DNA of 64,000 nt from Streptomyces sp. NRRL F-6492 (GCF_001280125.1 NZ_LGEG01000103.1:22710-86709); one strand, 5' to 3'. Shown: positions 48,451-56,843, counted from the stretch's first letter. Notes: a model not told the origin generated them from the letters alone. A program made the numbers and translations.

Positions 48451-48488
48451 CCTGAGGCGTGCCGTGCCCGGCCGCAGGAGAGGGCCCC

Positions 48489-49745
48489 ATGAACACCGTC
48501 CGCCGCGCCGCCGCCGCGCTCGCCGCCGTCGCCGCCGTACTCGGCACCGGAGCAGCCGGGCAGGCCTCCGCCGCCCCCTCCCCCACCCCCTCCACCGGGA
48601 AGCTCCCGGCCGGCCTGTACGGCACGAAGGACCCGACCTACGACGGCGTCTGGCGCCAGTCGCTCGCCTTCCTCGCCCAGCGCGCCACCGGCTACCAGCC
48701 CGCCGACCAGGCCGTGGAGTGGCTCCTCGGCCAGCAGTGCGCCGACGGCGCCTTCCCCTCCTACCGCGCCGACGCCGCGAAGCCGTGCGACGCGAAGACG
48801 ATGCGGGACACCAACGCCACCGCCGTCGCCGTCCAGGCCCTCGCCGCCGTCCGCCGCCAGAGCGCCGCCCCCGAGAAGGCCGACCGGGCCGTCAAGGCCG
48901 GCACCGACTGGCTGAAGTCCGTACAGAACGAGGACGGCGGCTGGGGCTACGGCGCCGGCGGCGCCAGCGACGCCAACTCCACCTCCGTCGTCGTCGGCGC
49001 GCTCGCCGCGACCGGCACCCGCCCCACCGCGTTCACCTCCGCCGGGGGCCGCACCCCCTACGACGCGCTCCTCGCCTTCGCGCTGCCCTGCACGGACAAG
49101 GAGGGCCCCGGCGCCTTCGCGTACCAGCCCGACAAGGCCGGGAAGCTGTTCGCCAACGCCGACGCGACCGCCGCCGCCACCCTCGCCGGGCTCGGCAAGA
49201 GCATGGTCGCCACCAAGGCCTCCCCCGACCAGGCGCCCGCCTGCACCGACCTGTCGAAGCCGACCTCCGAGCGGGCCGCCCTGAACGGCGCGTCCTACCT
49301 GGCGAAGGCCCTCGCGAAGACCCACCACCTCGTCCAGCCGCCGATGCCGGGCGCCGCCGACACCGCCGAGCAGCCCGACTTCGGCAACACCGCCGACGCC
49401 GTCGTCGCGCTCTCCGCCGCCGGCGCCTCCAAGCAGGCCCTCCCCGCCCTGGAGTGGCTGGAGAAGAACTCCGGCGCCTGGGCGAAGGAGAGCGGCCCGG
49501 CCGCCTACGCCCAGCTGGTCCTGGCCGCCCGCGCGACGGAGACCGACCCCCGCGAGTTCGGCTCGATCGACCTGGTCGAGCAGCTCAACGCCGCCGGACC
49601 CGCGCCCAAGAGCCCCGACACCTCCGCCTCCTCCACCACCGGCGACGACGACGAGGACTCCGGCTTCGACGTCTGGTGGATCATCGGCATCGGCACGGTC
49701 GTCGGCGTCGGCATCGGCTTCCTCGTGAGCGGCCGCAGGAAGTGA
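48489..49745 (+). CDS. Membrane-anchored alpha/alpha-toroid surface protein (prenyltransferase/squalene oxidase repeat) of the B12 operon
   Basis: 418 residues. Signal peptide (VRRAAAALAAVAAVLGTGAA), then a toroid of helix pairs with repeat motifs AVEWLLGQQCADGAFPSYRA, GTDWLKSVQNEDGGWGYGAG, ATAAATLAGLGKS and GNTADAVVALSAAGASKQAL. The C-terminus has an acidic stretch (GDDDEDSGFDVW) and a single anchor (WIIGIGTVVGVGIGFLVSG) with basic end RRK, so the domain faces outside. The fold matches the alpha-domain of intrinsic factor and transcobalamin. Given the B12 riboswitch and the ECF genes that follow, a role in capturing corrinoid at the surface is inferred. An upstream ATG at 48459 is rejected because it adds residues before the signal. 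Confidence 0.85.
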   Translation: MNTVRRAAAALAAVAAVLGTGAAGQASAAPSPTPSTGKLPAGLYGTKDPTYDGVWRQSLAFLAQRATGYQPADQAVEWLLGQQCADGAFPSYRADAAKPCDAKTMRDTNATAVAVQALAAVRRQSAAPEKADRAVKAGTDWLKSVQNEDGGWGYGAGGASDANSTSVVVGALAATGTRPTAFTSAGGRTPYDALLAFALPCTDKEGPGAFAYQPDKAGKLFANADATAAATLAGLGKSMVATKASPDQAPACTDLSKPTSERAALNGASYLAKALAKTHHLVQPPMPGAADTAEQPDFGNTADAVVALSAAGASKQALPALEWLEKNSGAWAKESGPAAYAQLVLAARATETDPREFGSIDLVEQLNAAGPAPKSPDTSASSTTGDDDEDSGFDVWWIIGIGTVVGVGIGFLVSGRRK

Positions 49746-50419
49746 CCGCCACCGCCGTCAGGACCACCACCAGGGTCGCGGGCGCCGCGGCCGGGGCGCT
49801 GCTGACCCTCGCCGGGGTCGCGGCCGCCCCGGCGCACGCCGCCGGTTACCGCTACTGGTCGTACTGGGAGAGCGACGGCGGAAAACCCTGGACGTACGCC
49901 ACCCAGGGCCCGGCGACCGCCCGGCCCGCCGACGGCGACGCGGTCGGCTTCCGCTTCGCGGTCAGCGCGGAGGCGGACGACACCGCCAAACCCACCACCG
50001 GCCCGGACTTCACCCGGATCTGCGGGGACGTGGCGGCGAAGGACGGCACGAAGCGGGTCGCGGTCGTCGTCGACTTCGGCGGCCCGGCCGACGCCCCGCC
50101 CGGCGAGACCCCGCCGGCGAAGCGGGTCACGACCGGCTGCGCGCAGGTCCGCCCCGACGCGACCGGCGCGGAGGCGCTGGCCGCCGTGGCGAAGCCGCTG
50201 CGGTACGGCAGCGGGGCCATGCTGTGCGGGATCGCCGGCCATCCGGCGCGGGGCTGCGGCGAGGAGGTCGGCGAGGAGCCCACGGCCGCGGCCTCCCCCA
50301 CCGCCGCGAAGAAGCGGGACGGCGACGACGGCGGTCCGTCCGTCGGCGCGCTCGTCGGCGGGGCGGCCGTCCTGGCGCTCGGCGGGGCCGCGATCTGGAA
50401 GGCCCGCCGCCGCGGATGA
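49742..50419 (+). CDS. SCO2322-family anchored extracytoplasmic protein
   Basis: 225 residues; GTG overlaps the previous stop. Signal peptide (TTRVAGAAAGALLTLAGVAA...AHA), then a compact beta-rich domain beginning AGYRYWSYWESDGGKPWTYA and containing FRICGD-like FTRICGDVAAKDGTKRVAVV, and CGIAGHPARGCGEEVGE near the end with three Cys residues. A Pro/Ala/Lys linker and an anchor (VGALVGGAAVLALGGAAIW) with KARRRG close the protein. The family always seems to travel with this operon in Streptomyces. It may be the second, beta-type lobe of a split corrinoid-binding protein or a docking protein for it; that is inference. Confidence 0.8.
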   Translation: MTATAVRTTTRVAGAAAGALLTLAGVAAAPAHAAGYRYWSYWESDGGKPWTYATQGPATARPADGDAVGFRFAVSAEADDTAKPTTGPDFTRICGDVAAKDGTKRVAVVVDFGGPADAPPGETPPAKRVTTGCAQVRPDATGAEALAAVAKPLRYGSGAMLCGIAGHPARGCGEEVGEEPTAAASPTAAKKRDGDDGGPSVGALVGGAAVLALGGAAIWKARRRG

Positions 50420-51552
50420 GCACCGCCCCCGCCCGCGGCGCGCTCCGGAGCACGCTCGACGCCCTCTCGGCTCCCGTCGCGACCCGGGCCAACGCCCTCC
50501 ACGCGGGCGCGTGGTGGCTGTGGGCGCTCGGCCTGGCCGTCGCCGCCTCCCGCACCACCAACCCGCTCCTGCTCGGCCTGGTCGTCGGCGTCGCGGGCTA
50601 CGTCGTCGCGGCCCGCCGCACGGACGCGCCCTGGGCCCGCTCGTACGGCGCGTTCGTGAAGCTGGGCCTGTTCGTCGTGGCCCTCCGCGTCGTCTTCTCC
50701 CTCCTCCTGGGCTCCCCGATCCCGGGCACGCACCTGCTCTTCACCCTGCCCGAGGTGCCGCTGCCCGAGTGGGCGCAGGGGGTGCGGATCGGCGGCCGGG
50801 TGACGGCCGAACAACTGCTGTTCGCGGTCTACGACGGCGCCAAGCTGGCGACCCTGCTGATCTGCGTGGGCGCCGCGAACGCGCTCGCCAACCCGGCGCG
50901 GCTGCTCAAGTCGCTGCCGGGGGCGCTGTACGAGGCGGGCGTCGCCGTCGTCGTGGCGATGACCTTCGCGCCGAACATGGTCGCCGACGTGGTCCGGCTG
51001 CGGACCGCCCGCCGGCTGCGGGGCCGCTCCACGGGCGGGGTCCGGGCGGTCCTCCAGATCGGCCTGCCGGTCCTGGAGGGCGCCCTCGAACGCTCCGTCG
51101 CGGTGGCGGCGTCGATGGACGCGCGGGGCTACGGGCGCACGGCCCACGTCCCGGCGTCCGTGCGCCGCACCACGAACGTCCTGACCCTCGGCGGGCTCCT
51201 CGGCATCTGCGCCGGCTCGTACGGGCTGCTCGCGGCGGAGGGCGCGGGGTACGGGCTCCCGCTGCTCGGCGCCGGGCTGCTCGCCGCCGTCGCCGGGCTC
51301 CGGCTCGGCGGGCGCCGGACCGTACGGACCCGGTACCGGCCCGACCGCTGGGGCGCCCGGTCCTGGCTGGTGGCCGGATCCGGGGTGGCGGTCGCGGTCC
51401 TGATGATCCGGGCCAACGCGTACGCCCCGGAGGCGCTGCACCCCGGGGTCGTCCCCCTGAAGGCCCCGGAGCTGCCGCTGCTGCCCGCGCTGTCGATCCT
51501 GGCGGGCCTGGTGCCGGCGTTCGTGGCCCCCGTACCCGAGGAGAACCCGTGA
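50416..51552 (+). CDS. Energy-coupling factor transporter transmembrane protein EcfT (CbiQ type)
   Basis: 378 residues; ATG overlaps the previous stop. Core CbiQ/EcfT domain with membrane segments and the coupling motif SMDARGYGR near residue 235 (the second Ala-Arg-Gly motif); the first is NPARLLKSLP near residue 165. Two additional C-terminal segments (LGGLLGICAGSYGLLAAE, LPALSILAGLVPAFVAPVP) make it longer than the usual 260. It should join the two ATPase domains encoded next to the S component and drive import. Confidence 0.9.
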   Translation: MSTAPARGALRSTLDALSAPVATRANALHAGAWWLWALGLAVAASRTTNPLLLGLVVGVAGYVVAARRTDAPWARSYGAFVKLGLFVVALRVVFSLLLGSPIPGTHLLFTLPEVPLPEWAQGVRIGGRVTAEQLLFAVYDGAKLATLLICVGAANALANPARLLKSLPGALYEAGVAVVVAMTFAPNMVADVVRLRTARRLRGRSTGGVRAVLQIGLPVLEGALERSVAVAASMDARGYGRTAHVPASVRRTTNVLTLGGLLGICAGSYGLLAAEGAGYGLPLLGAGLLAAVAGLRLGGRRTVRTRYRPDRWGARSWLVAGSGVAVAVLMIRANAYAPEALHPGVVPLKAPELPLLPALSILAGLVPAFVAPVPEENP

Positions 51553-53312
51553 TCCGCTTCGAGAACGTCTCGGTGAGGTACGAGGAGGACGCCGAACCGA
51601 CGCTCCGGAACCTCGACCTCACCGTCCCGGAAGGCGAACTGGTCCTCCTGGTGGGCCCCTCGGGCGTGGGCAAGTCGACCCTCCTGAACGCGGTCTCGGG
51701 CCTGGTCCCCCACTTCACGGGCGGCACGCTGACCGGCCGGGTGACGGTCGACGGCCGCGACACCCGGACGCATCCGCCGCGCGAGCTGGCGGACGTGGTG
51801 GGCACGGTGGGGCAGGACCCGTCGGCCCACTTCGTCACCGACACCGTCGAGGACGAGCTCGCGTACGGCATGGAGTCCCTGGGGCTCGCGCCCGGCGTCA
51901 TGCGGCGCCGGGTCGAGGAGACCCTCGACCTCCTGGGCCTCGCCGAACTCCGCGACCGCCCGATCGCGACGCTCTCCGGCGGGCAGCGCCAGCGGGTCGC
52001 GATCGGCTCCGTCCTCACCCCGCACCCCAAGGTCCTCGTCCTCGACGAGCCGACCTCCGCGCTCGACCCGTCGGCGGCGGAGGACGTCCTCGCGGTCCTC
52101 CAGCGCCTGGTCCACGACCTCGGCACGACGGTCCTCCTCGCGGAACACCGCCTCGAACGCGTCGTCCAGTACGCCGACCGGGTCCTCCTCCTCCCGGAGG
52201 CGGTCATGGGTCCGCCGTCCGCCGTCATGTCCGTCTCCCCCGTCCACCCCCCGGTGGTCGCCCTGGGCCGCCTCGCGGGCTGGACCCCGCTGCCCCTGAC
52301 GGTGCGGGACGCGCGACGGAGGGCGGGAGGCTTGAAGGAGCGCCTGGAGCCGCTGGTCCCCGCGGGGATCCCCGCGGGGCCCTTTCCCCACCCCTCCCCT
52401 CCCCGTGACCGGGGCTCCGCCCCGGACCCCCGTTTCGGGAAGCGGGGGTCCCCCCGCGCCCTCGGGCGTGGGGGGAGGGGTGGGGGCTTCTCCCTGTTCC
52501 CGCGACGCCGACCGCAACAGACCACCGACACGCCCCCCACCACCCCCCTCGTCCTCACCGACTCCCTCCACGTCCGCCGCGCCCGCGTAGAGGCCCTCCG
52601 CAAGATCGACCTCCGCGTCGACCCCGGCGAGACCGTCGCCCTCATGGGACGGAACGGCGCCGGGAAGTCGACGCTCCTGGCCGCCCTCGTCGGCATGGTC
52701 GCCCCCACCTCCGGCACCGTCCGGATCGCGGGCCGGGCCCCGCACGCCACCGACCCCCGCGAGCTGATCCGGCAGGTCGGCCTGGTGCCGCAGGAGCCGA
52801 GGGACCTGCTGTACGCGGACACCGTCGCCGCCGAGTGCGCGGCGGCCGACGCGGACGCGGGCGCGGCGGACGGGACCTGCCGGGCCCTGGTGTCCGAGCT
52901 GCTGCCGGGCGTCGCGGACGACACGCACCCCCGGGACCTGTCCGAGGGCCAGCGCCTCGCCCTCGCCCTGGCCGTCGTCCTGACCGGCCGCCCGCCGCTG
53001 CTCCTCCTGGACGAGCCGACCCGGGGCCTGGACTACGCGGCCAAGGCCCGCCTGGTCGAGCACCTGCGGGGCCTCGCGGCGGACGGGCACGCGATCGTGC
53101 TCGCCACCCACGACGTGGAGCTGGCGGCCGAGCTGGCCCACCGGGTGGTGATCGTCGCGGACGGCGAGGTGGTCGCGGACGGCCCGACGGCCGAGGTCGT
53201 GGTCTCCTCGCCCGCGTTCTCGCCGCAGGTGGCCAAGATCCTGGCCCCCCAGCCGTGGCTCACGGTCGAGCAGGTGGAGCGGGCCCTGAAGAAAACGGGG
53301 GAGACGCGGTGA
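51549..53312 (+). CDS. Fused double ECF ATPase (EcfA-EcfA)
   Basis: 587 residues; GTG overlaps the EcfT stop. First ATPase: Walker A GPSGVGKST, Q-loop VGQDPSAHFV, signature LSGGQRQR, Walker B VLVLDEPTSALD, switch AEHRLER. Second: Walker A GRNGAGKST, Q-loop LVPQEPRDLLY, signature LSEGQRLALA, Walker B LLLLDEPTRGLD, switch ATHDVEL. The fold and DPSAHF-type Q-loop are typical of ECF systems. The linker between them (about residues 265-330) is low complexity because an intergenic-type palindromic repeat lies in frame there. Both sites look catalytically intact. Confidence 0.92.
   Translation: MIRFENVSVRYEEDAEPTLRNLDLTVPEGELVLLVGPSGVGKSTLLNAVSGLVPHFTGGTLTGRVTVDGRDTRTHPPRELADVVGTVGQDPSAHFVTDTVEDELAYGMESLGLAPGVMRRRVEETLDLLGLAELRDRPIATLSGGQRQRVAIGSVLTPHPKVLVLDEPTSALDPSAAEDVLAVLQRLVHDLGTTVLLAEHRLERVVQYADRVLLLPEAVMGPPSAVMSVSPVHPPVVALGRLAGWTPLPLTVRDARRRAGGLKERLEPLVPAGIPAGPFPHPSPPRDRGSAPDPRFGKRGSPRALGRGGRGGGFSLFPRRRPQQTTDTPPTTPLVLTDSLHVRRARVEALRKIDLRVDPGETVALMGRNGAGKSTLLAALVGMVAPTSGTVRIAGRAPHATDPRELIRQVGLVPQEPRDLLYADTVAAECAAADADAGAADGTCRALVSELLPGVADDTHPRDLSEGQRLALALAVVLTGRPPLLLLDEPTRGLDYAAKARLVEHLRGLAADGHAIVLATHDVELAAELAHRVVIVADGEVVADGPTAEVVVSSPAFSPQVAKILAPQPWLTVEQVERALKKTGETR
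52386..52486. repeat. Palindromic Streptomyces repeat inserted in frame in the ECF ATPase linker
   Basis: About 100 bases. C-rich and G-rich outer arms (CCCCACCCCTCCCCT and GGGGGGAGGGGTGGGG) enclose three hairpins: GGGGCTCCGCCCC, GGACCCCCG-TTTCGGGAAG-CGGGGGTCC and CGCCCTCGGGCG. The GGGGCTCCGCCCCGGACCCC core is a dispersed intergenic repeat in Streptomyces genomes. Here it is translated without a stop as RDRGSAPDPRFGKRGS and similar. Confidence 0.8.
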
Positions 53313-54172
53313 GCGCCCGTCCCCTCCGCCTCGGCCCCCGCTCGGTCGCCGCCCTCCTCCTCGTCTCCCTGATCGGGATCGGCGCCTTCTGCTGGCCGCT
53401 GTTCGCGGACGCCGGCTCGGCGGTGACGTCACACGCCGGTGACGCTCCGTGGCTGTTCGCGGCCCTGTTGCCGCTGCTCGTCGCGGTGGTGGTGGCGACG
53501 ATCGCGGACTCCGGCATGGACGCGAAGGCGGTCGCGATGCTGGGGGTGCTCGCCGCCGTGGGCGCGGCGCTGCGCCCGCTGGGGGCGGGGACGGCCGGCC
53601 TGGAGCCGATGTTCTTCCTGATGGTGCTGAGCGGCCGGGTCCTGGGCCCGGGCTTCGGCTTCGTCCTCGGCGCGGTGACGATGTTCGCGTCCGCCCTGCT
53701 CACGGGCGGTGTGGGCCCCTGGATGCCGTTCCAGATGCTGTCGATGGGCTGGTTCACGATGGGGGCGGGGCTGCTGCCGGGGCAGCGGACGCTGCGGGGC
53801 CGGGGCGAGCTCCTGATGCTCTCCGCGTACGGCTTCGTCGCGGCGTTCGCGTACGGCACGCTCATGAACCTCCAGGGCTGGGTCCTGCTCCAGGGCCTGA
53901 GCAGCGGGATCTCCTTCCAGCCGGGCGCCCCGCTCCACGAGAACCTGGTCCGCTTCCTCGCCTACGTCACCGCCACCTCCCTCGGCTGGGACCTCGGCCG
54001 GGCCGTGCTCACCGTCGTCCTCACGCTGACGGTCGGCGGCACGCTCCTGAGGGCGCTGCGGCGGGCGACGAGACGGGCGAACTTCGAGGCCCGGGTCACA
54101 TTCGAGGGCCCGGAAGGGGCCCCCGCGAGTGAGGCGCCCCACAGGACCCAGGTCACGTACGAACCGGAATAG
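53309..54172 (+). CDS. ECF transporter S-component-like membrane protein
   Basis: 287 residues; GTG overlaps the ATPase stop. Six membrane segments: VAALLLVSLIGIGAFCWPL, LFAALLPLLVAVVVATIA, AVAMLGVLAAVGAALRPLG, MFFLMVLSGRVLGPGFGFVL, LSAYGFVAAFAYGTLMNLQG and LAYVTATSLGWDLGRAVLTV. The pattern AALRPLG...MFFLMVLSGRVLGPGFGFVLG resembles S components of the ECF family. It is not CbiM-like (no MHIPDG start), so with the B12 riboswitch a corrinoid or precursor, rather than cobalt, is the more likely cargo. A 25-residue charged tail follows. Confidence 0.85.
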   Translation: MSARPLRLGPRSVAALLLVSLIGIGAFCWPLFADAGSAVTSHAGDAPWLFAALLPLLVAVVVATIADSGMDAKAVAMLGVLAAVGAALRPLGAGTAGLEPMFFLMVLSGRVLGPGFGFVLGAVTMFASALLTGGVGPWMPFQMLSMGWFTMGAGLLPGQRTLRGRGELLMLSAYGFVAAFAYGTLMNLQGWVLLQGLSSGISFQPGAPLHENLVRFLAYVTATSLGWDLGRAVLTVVLTLTVGGTLLRALRRATRRANFEARVTFEGPEGAPASEAPHRTQVTYEPE

Positions 54173-54241
54173 TAGACGTACACAACCGCCCAAAGTCCTC
54201 CAGACCCTCCCATCACCTGCGGAAACGGCCCCCACCCACCC

Positions 54242-54261
54242 CCCGGGACCTTCCTCCCGGG
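54242..54261 (+). terminator. Hairpin at the end of the ECF operon
   Basis: CCCGGGA-CCTTCC-TCCCGGG, 70 bases beyond the last stop codon. A modest stem without U-tract. Confidence 0.5.
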
Positions 54262-54458
54262 TCCGAACCTTCCTCGTACAGGGGGTCGTTGCATCGGCGT
54301 TCCGGCCCTGGTTGTCTGGTGGACGTCGCCAGGCAGCCGGTGCTCACCGCAGCGCCTCGGGCCGGCCGGTTCCCCCAGTTCCCGGGTCTCCCGGGCCCTG
54401 GTTCCGGCTTGCCGAAAACGCCCGGCGCGGCCTCTGTCCCCGAAGTTAGGTAGAAACC
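54262..54458 (+). other. Long structured leader before the SLT-domain gene
   Basis: About 200 bases without a gene, with several G/C-rich hairpins (for example CCCGGGTCTCCCGGG near 54394 and GCCGAAAACGCCCGGC near 54411). Related Streptomyces wall-hydrolase genes often carry ydaO-type leaders, and TGCTCACCGCAGCGCC near 54340 is faintly similar, but the conserved core is not recognisable. Confidence 0.3.
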
Positions 54459-54860
54459 TTGATCCGCTCGCTCACCACTCGTGTCGCCGCCCGCAAGAAG
54501 ACCTTCGCCGCCTCCGCAGCCGTGCTGCTGGGTGCGTCGGGTGCGGTGCTCGGCACGACGGGCTCGGCCTCGGCCGCCAGCCCGCAGGATGTCGCGCGTC
54601 AGATCGTTCCCGCCTCGCAGTACGCGTCCTTCAGCAAGATCGTGGCCCACGAGTCCGGCTGGAACCACAAGGCCACCAACTCCTCCAGCGGCGCCTACGG
54701 CCTGGTCCAGGCCCTGCCGGCCTCGAAGATGTCCTCGGCCGGTTCCGACTGGAAGACGAACCCCGCCACCCAGATCAAGTGGGGTCTCAACTACATGAAC
54801 GAGCGCTACGGCTCCCCGAACGCCGCCTGGGCGTTCTGGCAGGCCAACGGCTGGTACTAA
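54459..54860 (+). CDS. Secreted transglycosylase SLT-domain protein
   Basis: 133 residues from TTG (MIRSLTTRVAARKKTFAASA). Signal peptide ends near ASAA; the mature 90 residues form a minimal SLT lysozyme-like domain: FSKIVAHESGWNHKATNSSS with the catalytic Glu, GAYGLVQALPASKM, QIKWGLNYMNERYGSPNAAW and the ending WQANGWY. It should cleave or bind peptidoglycan. The ribosome binding site is weak (AGGTAG) and there is no ATG or GTG nearby, so TTG is accepted. The closing WAFWQANGWY is typical of actinomycete aggregation-factor/resuscitation-like proteins. Confidence 0.88.
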   Translation: MIRSLTTRVAARKKTFAASAAVLLGASGAVLGTTGSASAASPQDVARQIVPASQYASFSKIVAHESGWNHKATNSSSGAYGLVQALPASKMSSAGSDWKTNPATQIKWGLNYMNERYGSPNAAWAFWQANGWY

Positions 54861-54892
54861 GAGTCCCGCCACCGCGCAGGCGCGCACACGCG

Positions 54893-54925
54893 AGGCCCCG
54901 CCCTCCTCACGGAGGGGCGGGGCCT
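54893..54925 (+). terminator. Strong hairpin terminator
   Basis: AGGCCCCGCCCTCC-TCAC-GGAGGGGCGGGGCCT, about 35 bases after the SLT gene stop. Confidence 0.85.
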
Positions 54926-54984
54926 GCGGCGTTCCCGGGGACGGCCGCGCGGAACCGGCCCCCTCCCCGCACGTCCGAGCTGTC

Positions 54985-56097
54985 ATGCGGGGGGCACACG
55001 GCATCCTGATCAGAAGAGTCCTGACGGCCTTCGTCGCGCTGCTCGCGCTCCAGGCCGGCTCGCTCGTCGCACCGGCGTACGCCTGCGGCTGCGGCGCCAT
55101 GATCCCGGACGGGTCGCGGCGGATCGGCGTCGACCGCGAGGAGTCGGCCGTCCGCTGGGACGGGCGCACCGAGACGATCGTGATGCGCTTCAGCGTGCAC
55201 GGGGACGCGGAGCGGGCGGCCTGGATCATGCCGGTGCCGAGCCGGGCCGCCGTCTCCCTCGGCGACCCGGAGCTGTTCGACGAGATCGCCCGGCTCACCG
55301 CGCCCGAGCGGCGCGACCGCTTCCACTTCTGGCCGCGCGAGGACGACTGGCCGTTCGACACCGACCACGGCGACGGGGCCGGGGCGACGCCCGGCGCGGT
55401 CACCGGCGTCGGCGTCGTCGGCCGCGAGCGGCTCGGCCCCTTCGACGTGGCCCGGCTGACCGCCACCGACCCGGACGCGCTCGGCGACTGGCTGCGCACG
55501 AACGGCTTCGACCTGCCCGACCGGCTGACCGGCGCGCTCCGGCCGTACGTCGAGCGGACGTGGGAGTACGTCGCGGTCCGCCTCGCGCCCGAGGAGGAGG
55601 GCTCCGTCCTCCGGGGCGAGCCGACCCCGCCGCGCATCGCCTTCACCACGCCCGAACCGGTCTACCCGATGCGGCTCTCACGGCTCGCGAAGACCCCCCA
55701 GACGCTGGGCCTGTCCATCCTCGCCGACCACCGGATGGAGCCCCGCTCCGCCATCGGCGGCGACCGGCCCGAGGTGACCTTCGCCGGGCGGATCGAGCGG
55801 CCCGGGGGCGCCGTGGCCGCGCTCGCGGGCGACCGGCCGGTCCATCTGACGGTCCTGGAGCAGAGGTTCCCCCGGCCGGAGCGGATCGACGACGACCACC
55901 GCCTGCGGCGGGTCGCCGACACCCCGTACCGCGAAGTCGTGTACACCGACCGGCTGCTGACCGTCGCGGGCGGCGTCCCGGTCTGGCTCCTGACGGCGGG
56001 CGGAGGCCCGCTGCTCGTGGCGGTCGCGGCGCTCCCGGCCGTGCGTGCGTCGCGACGCCGCCGCGCCCCCGTGGCGGGTGTACGTTCGGCCGCATGA
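54985..56097 (+). CDS. DUF2330 secreted/membrane protein
   Basis: 370 residues. Signal peptide (ILIRRVLTAFVALLALQAGS) ends before ACGCGAMIPDGSRRIGVDRE, a conserved DUF2330 opening with a CGCG motif. Further family features are ETIVMRFSVHGDAERAAWIM and PVPSRAAVSLGDPELFDEIA. A C-terminal membrane anchor (VPVWLLTAGGGPLLVAVAAL) with a basic tail completes a type I topology. Function unknown; the family is cell-surface in actinobacteria and proteobacteria. Its stop overlaps the following O-methyltransferase start (ATGA). Confidence 0.85.
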   Translation: MRGAHGILIRRVLTAFVALLALQAGSLVAPAYACGCGAMIPDGSRRIGVDREESAVRWDGRTETIVMRFSVHGDAERAAWIMPVPSRAAVSLGDPELFDEIARLTAPERRDRFHFWPREDDWPFDTDHGDGAGATPGAVTGVGVVGRERLGPFDVARLTATDPDALGDWLRTNGFDLPDRLTGALRPYVERTWEYVAVRLAPEEEGSVLRGEPTPPRIAFTTPEPVYPMRLSRLAKTPQTLGLSILADHRMEPRSAIGGDRPEVTFAGRIERPGGAVAALAGDRPVHLTVLEQRFPRPERIDDDHRLRRVADTPYREVVYTDRLLTVAGGVPVWLLTAGGGPLLVAVAALPAVRASRRRRAPVAGVRSAA

Positions 56098-56762
56098 CCA
56101 ATCCTCAATGGACGGACGTCGACCGCTACTTCACCGAACTGCTCGCCCCGGACGACGAGGTGCTGTCCGCCGCGCTCGCCGCCTCGACGGCGGCCGGCCT
56201 GCCGGAGATCGCCGTCGCCCCCAACCAGGGCAAGCTGCTCCACCTCCTCGCCCGGGTGCAGGGCGCCCGGAACATCCTGGAGATCGGCACCCTCGGCGGC
56301 TACAGCACGATCTGGCTGGCCCGCGCGCTGCCCGCCGACGGGCGCCTGATCACCCTGGAGTACGACCCGGCGCACGCGGACGTCGCCCGCTCCAACCTCG
56401 CCCGCGCCGGCCTCGACAAGCTCGTCGAGGTCCGCACGGGCCCGGCCCTGGACAGCCTGCCCCGGCTCGACGCGGAGGGCGCGGGCCCCTTCGACCTCGT
56501 CTTCGTCGACGCGGACAAGGTCAACAACCCGCACTACGTGCAGTGGGCCCTGAAGCTCTCCCGGCCGGGCACGGTCATCGTCGTCGACAACGTCGTACGG
56601 GGCGGCAAGGTCGCCACCGCCCACCCGGACGACCCCGCCGTCACCGGCACCCGCGAGATGTTCGACCTGGTCGCCCGCGAACCGCGCCTGGACGCGACGG
56701 CGTTCCAGACGGTCGGCACGAAGGGCTACGACGGCCTGCTGGTCGCCCGCGTGGTCGACTGA
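56094..56762 (+). CDS. Class I O-methyltransferase (catechol type)
   Basis: 222 residues starting MTNPQWTDVDRYFTELLAPD. Methyltransf_3 features: LEIGTLGGYSTIWLARALPA (SAM motif I), ITLEYDPAHADVARSNLARA, DLVFVDADKVNNPHYVQWAL with the metal-binding Asp, and VIVVDNVVRGGKV with Asp-Asn. These are the metal ligands of catechol O-methyltransferase-like enzymes, so a divalent-metal-dependent methylation of a catechol-type substrate is expected. Besides the ATGA overlap, TACGTT lies 7 bases before the start and may give a separate leaderless message. Confidence 0.9.
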   Translation: MTNPQWTDVDRYFTELLAPDDEVLSAALAASTAAGLPEIAVAPNQGKLLHLLARVQGARNILEIGTLGGYSTIWLARALPADGRLITLEYDPAHADVARSNLARAGLDKLVEVRTGPALDSLPRLDAEGAGPFDLVFVDADKVNNPHYVQWALKLSRPGTVIVVDNVVRGGKVATAHPDDPAVTGTREMFDLVAREPRLDATAFQTVGTKGYDGLLVARVVD

Positions 56763-56795
56763 GACGTTCACGCCCGGACCGCCCGGAGCGGCGGG

Positions 56796-56843
56796 CCGGG
56801 ACGGGGAGCGGCACCGACCGGTCGGTGCCGCTCCCCGTCCCGG
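56796..56843. terminator. 48-bp perfect palindrome (terminator)
   Basis: A 24-base arm starting CCGGGACGGGGAGCGG is followed with no spacer by its exact complement, centred on ACC|GGT at 56819/56820. It follows the O-methyltransferase gene, so it probably acts as terminator; its perfection and size are unusual. Confidence 0.85.

Noticed and set aside
54262..54458. c-di-AMP (ydaO) riboswitch
   Set aside because: Only a faint similarity at TGCTCACCGCAGCGCC; the conserved core could not be aligned by eye, so it is not called.
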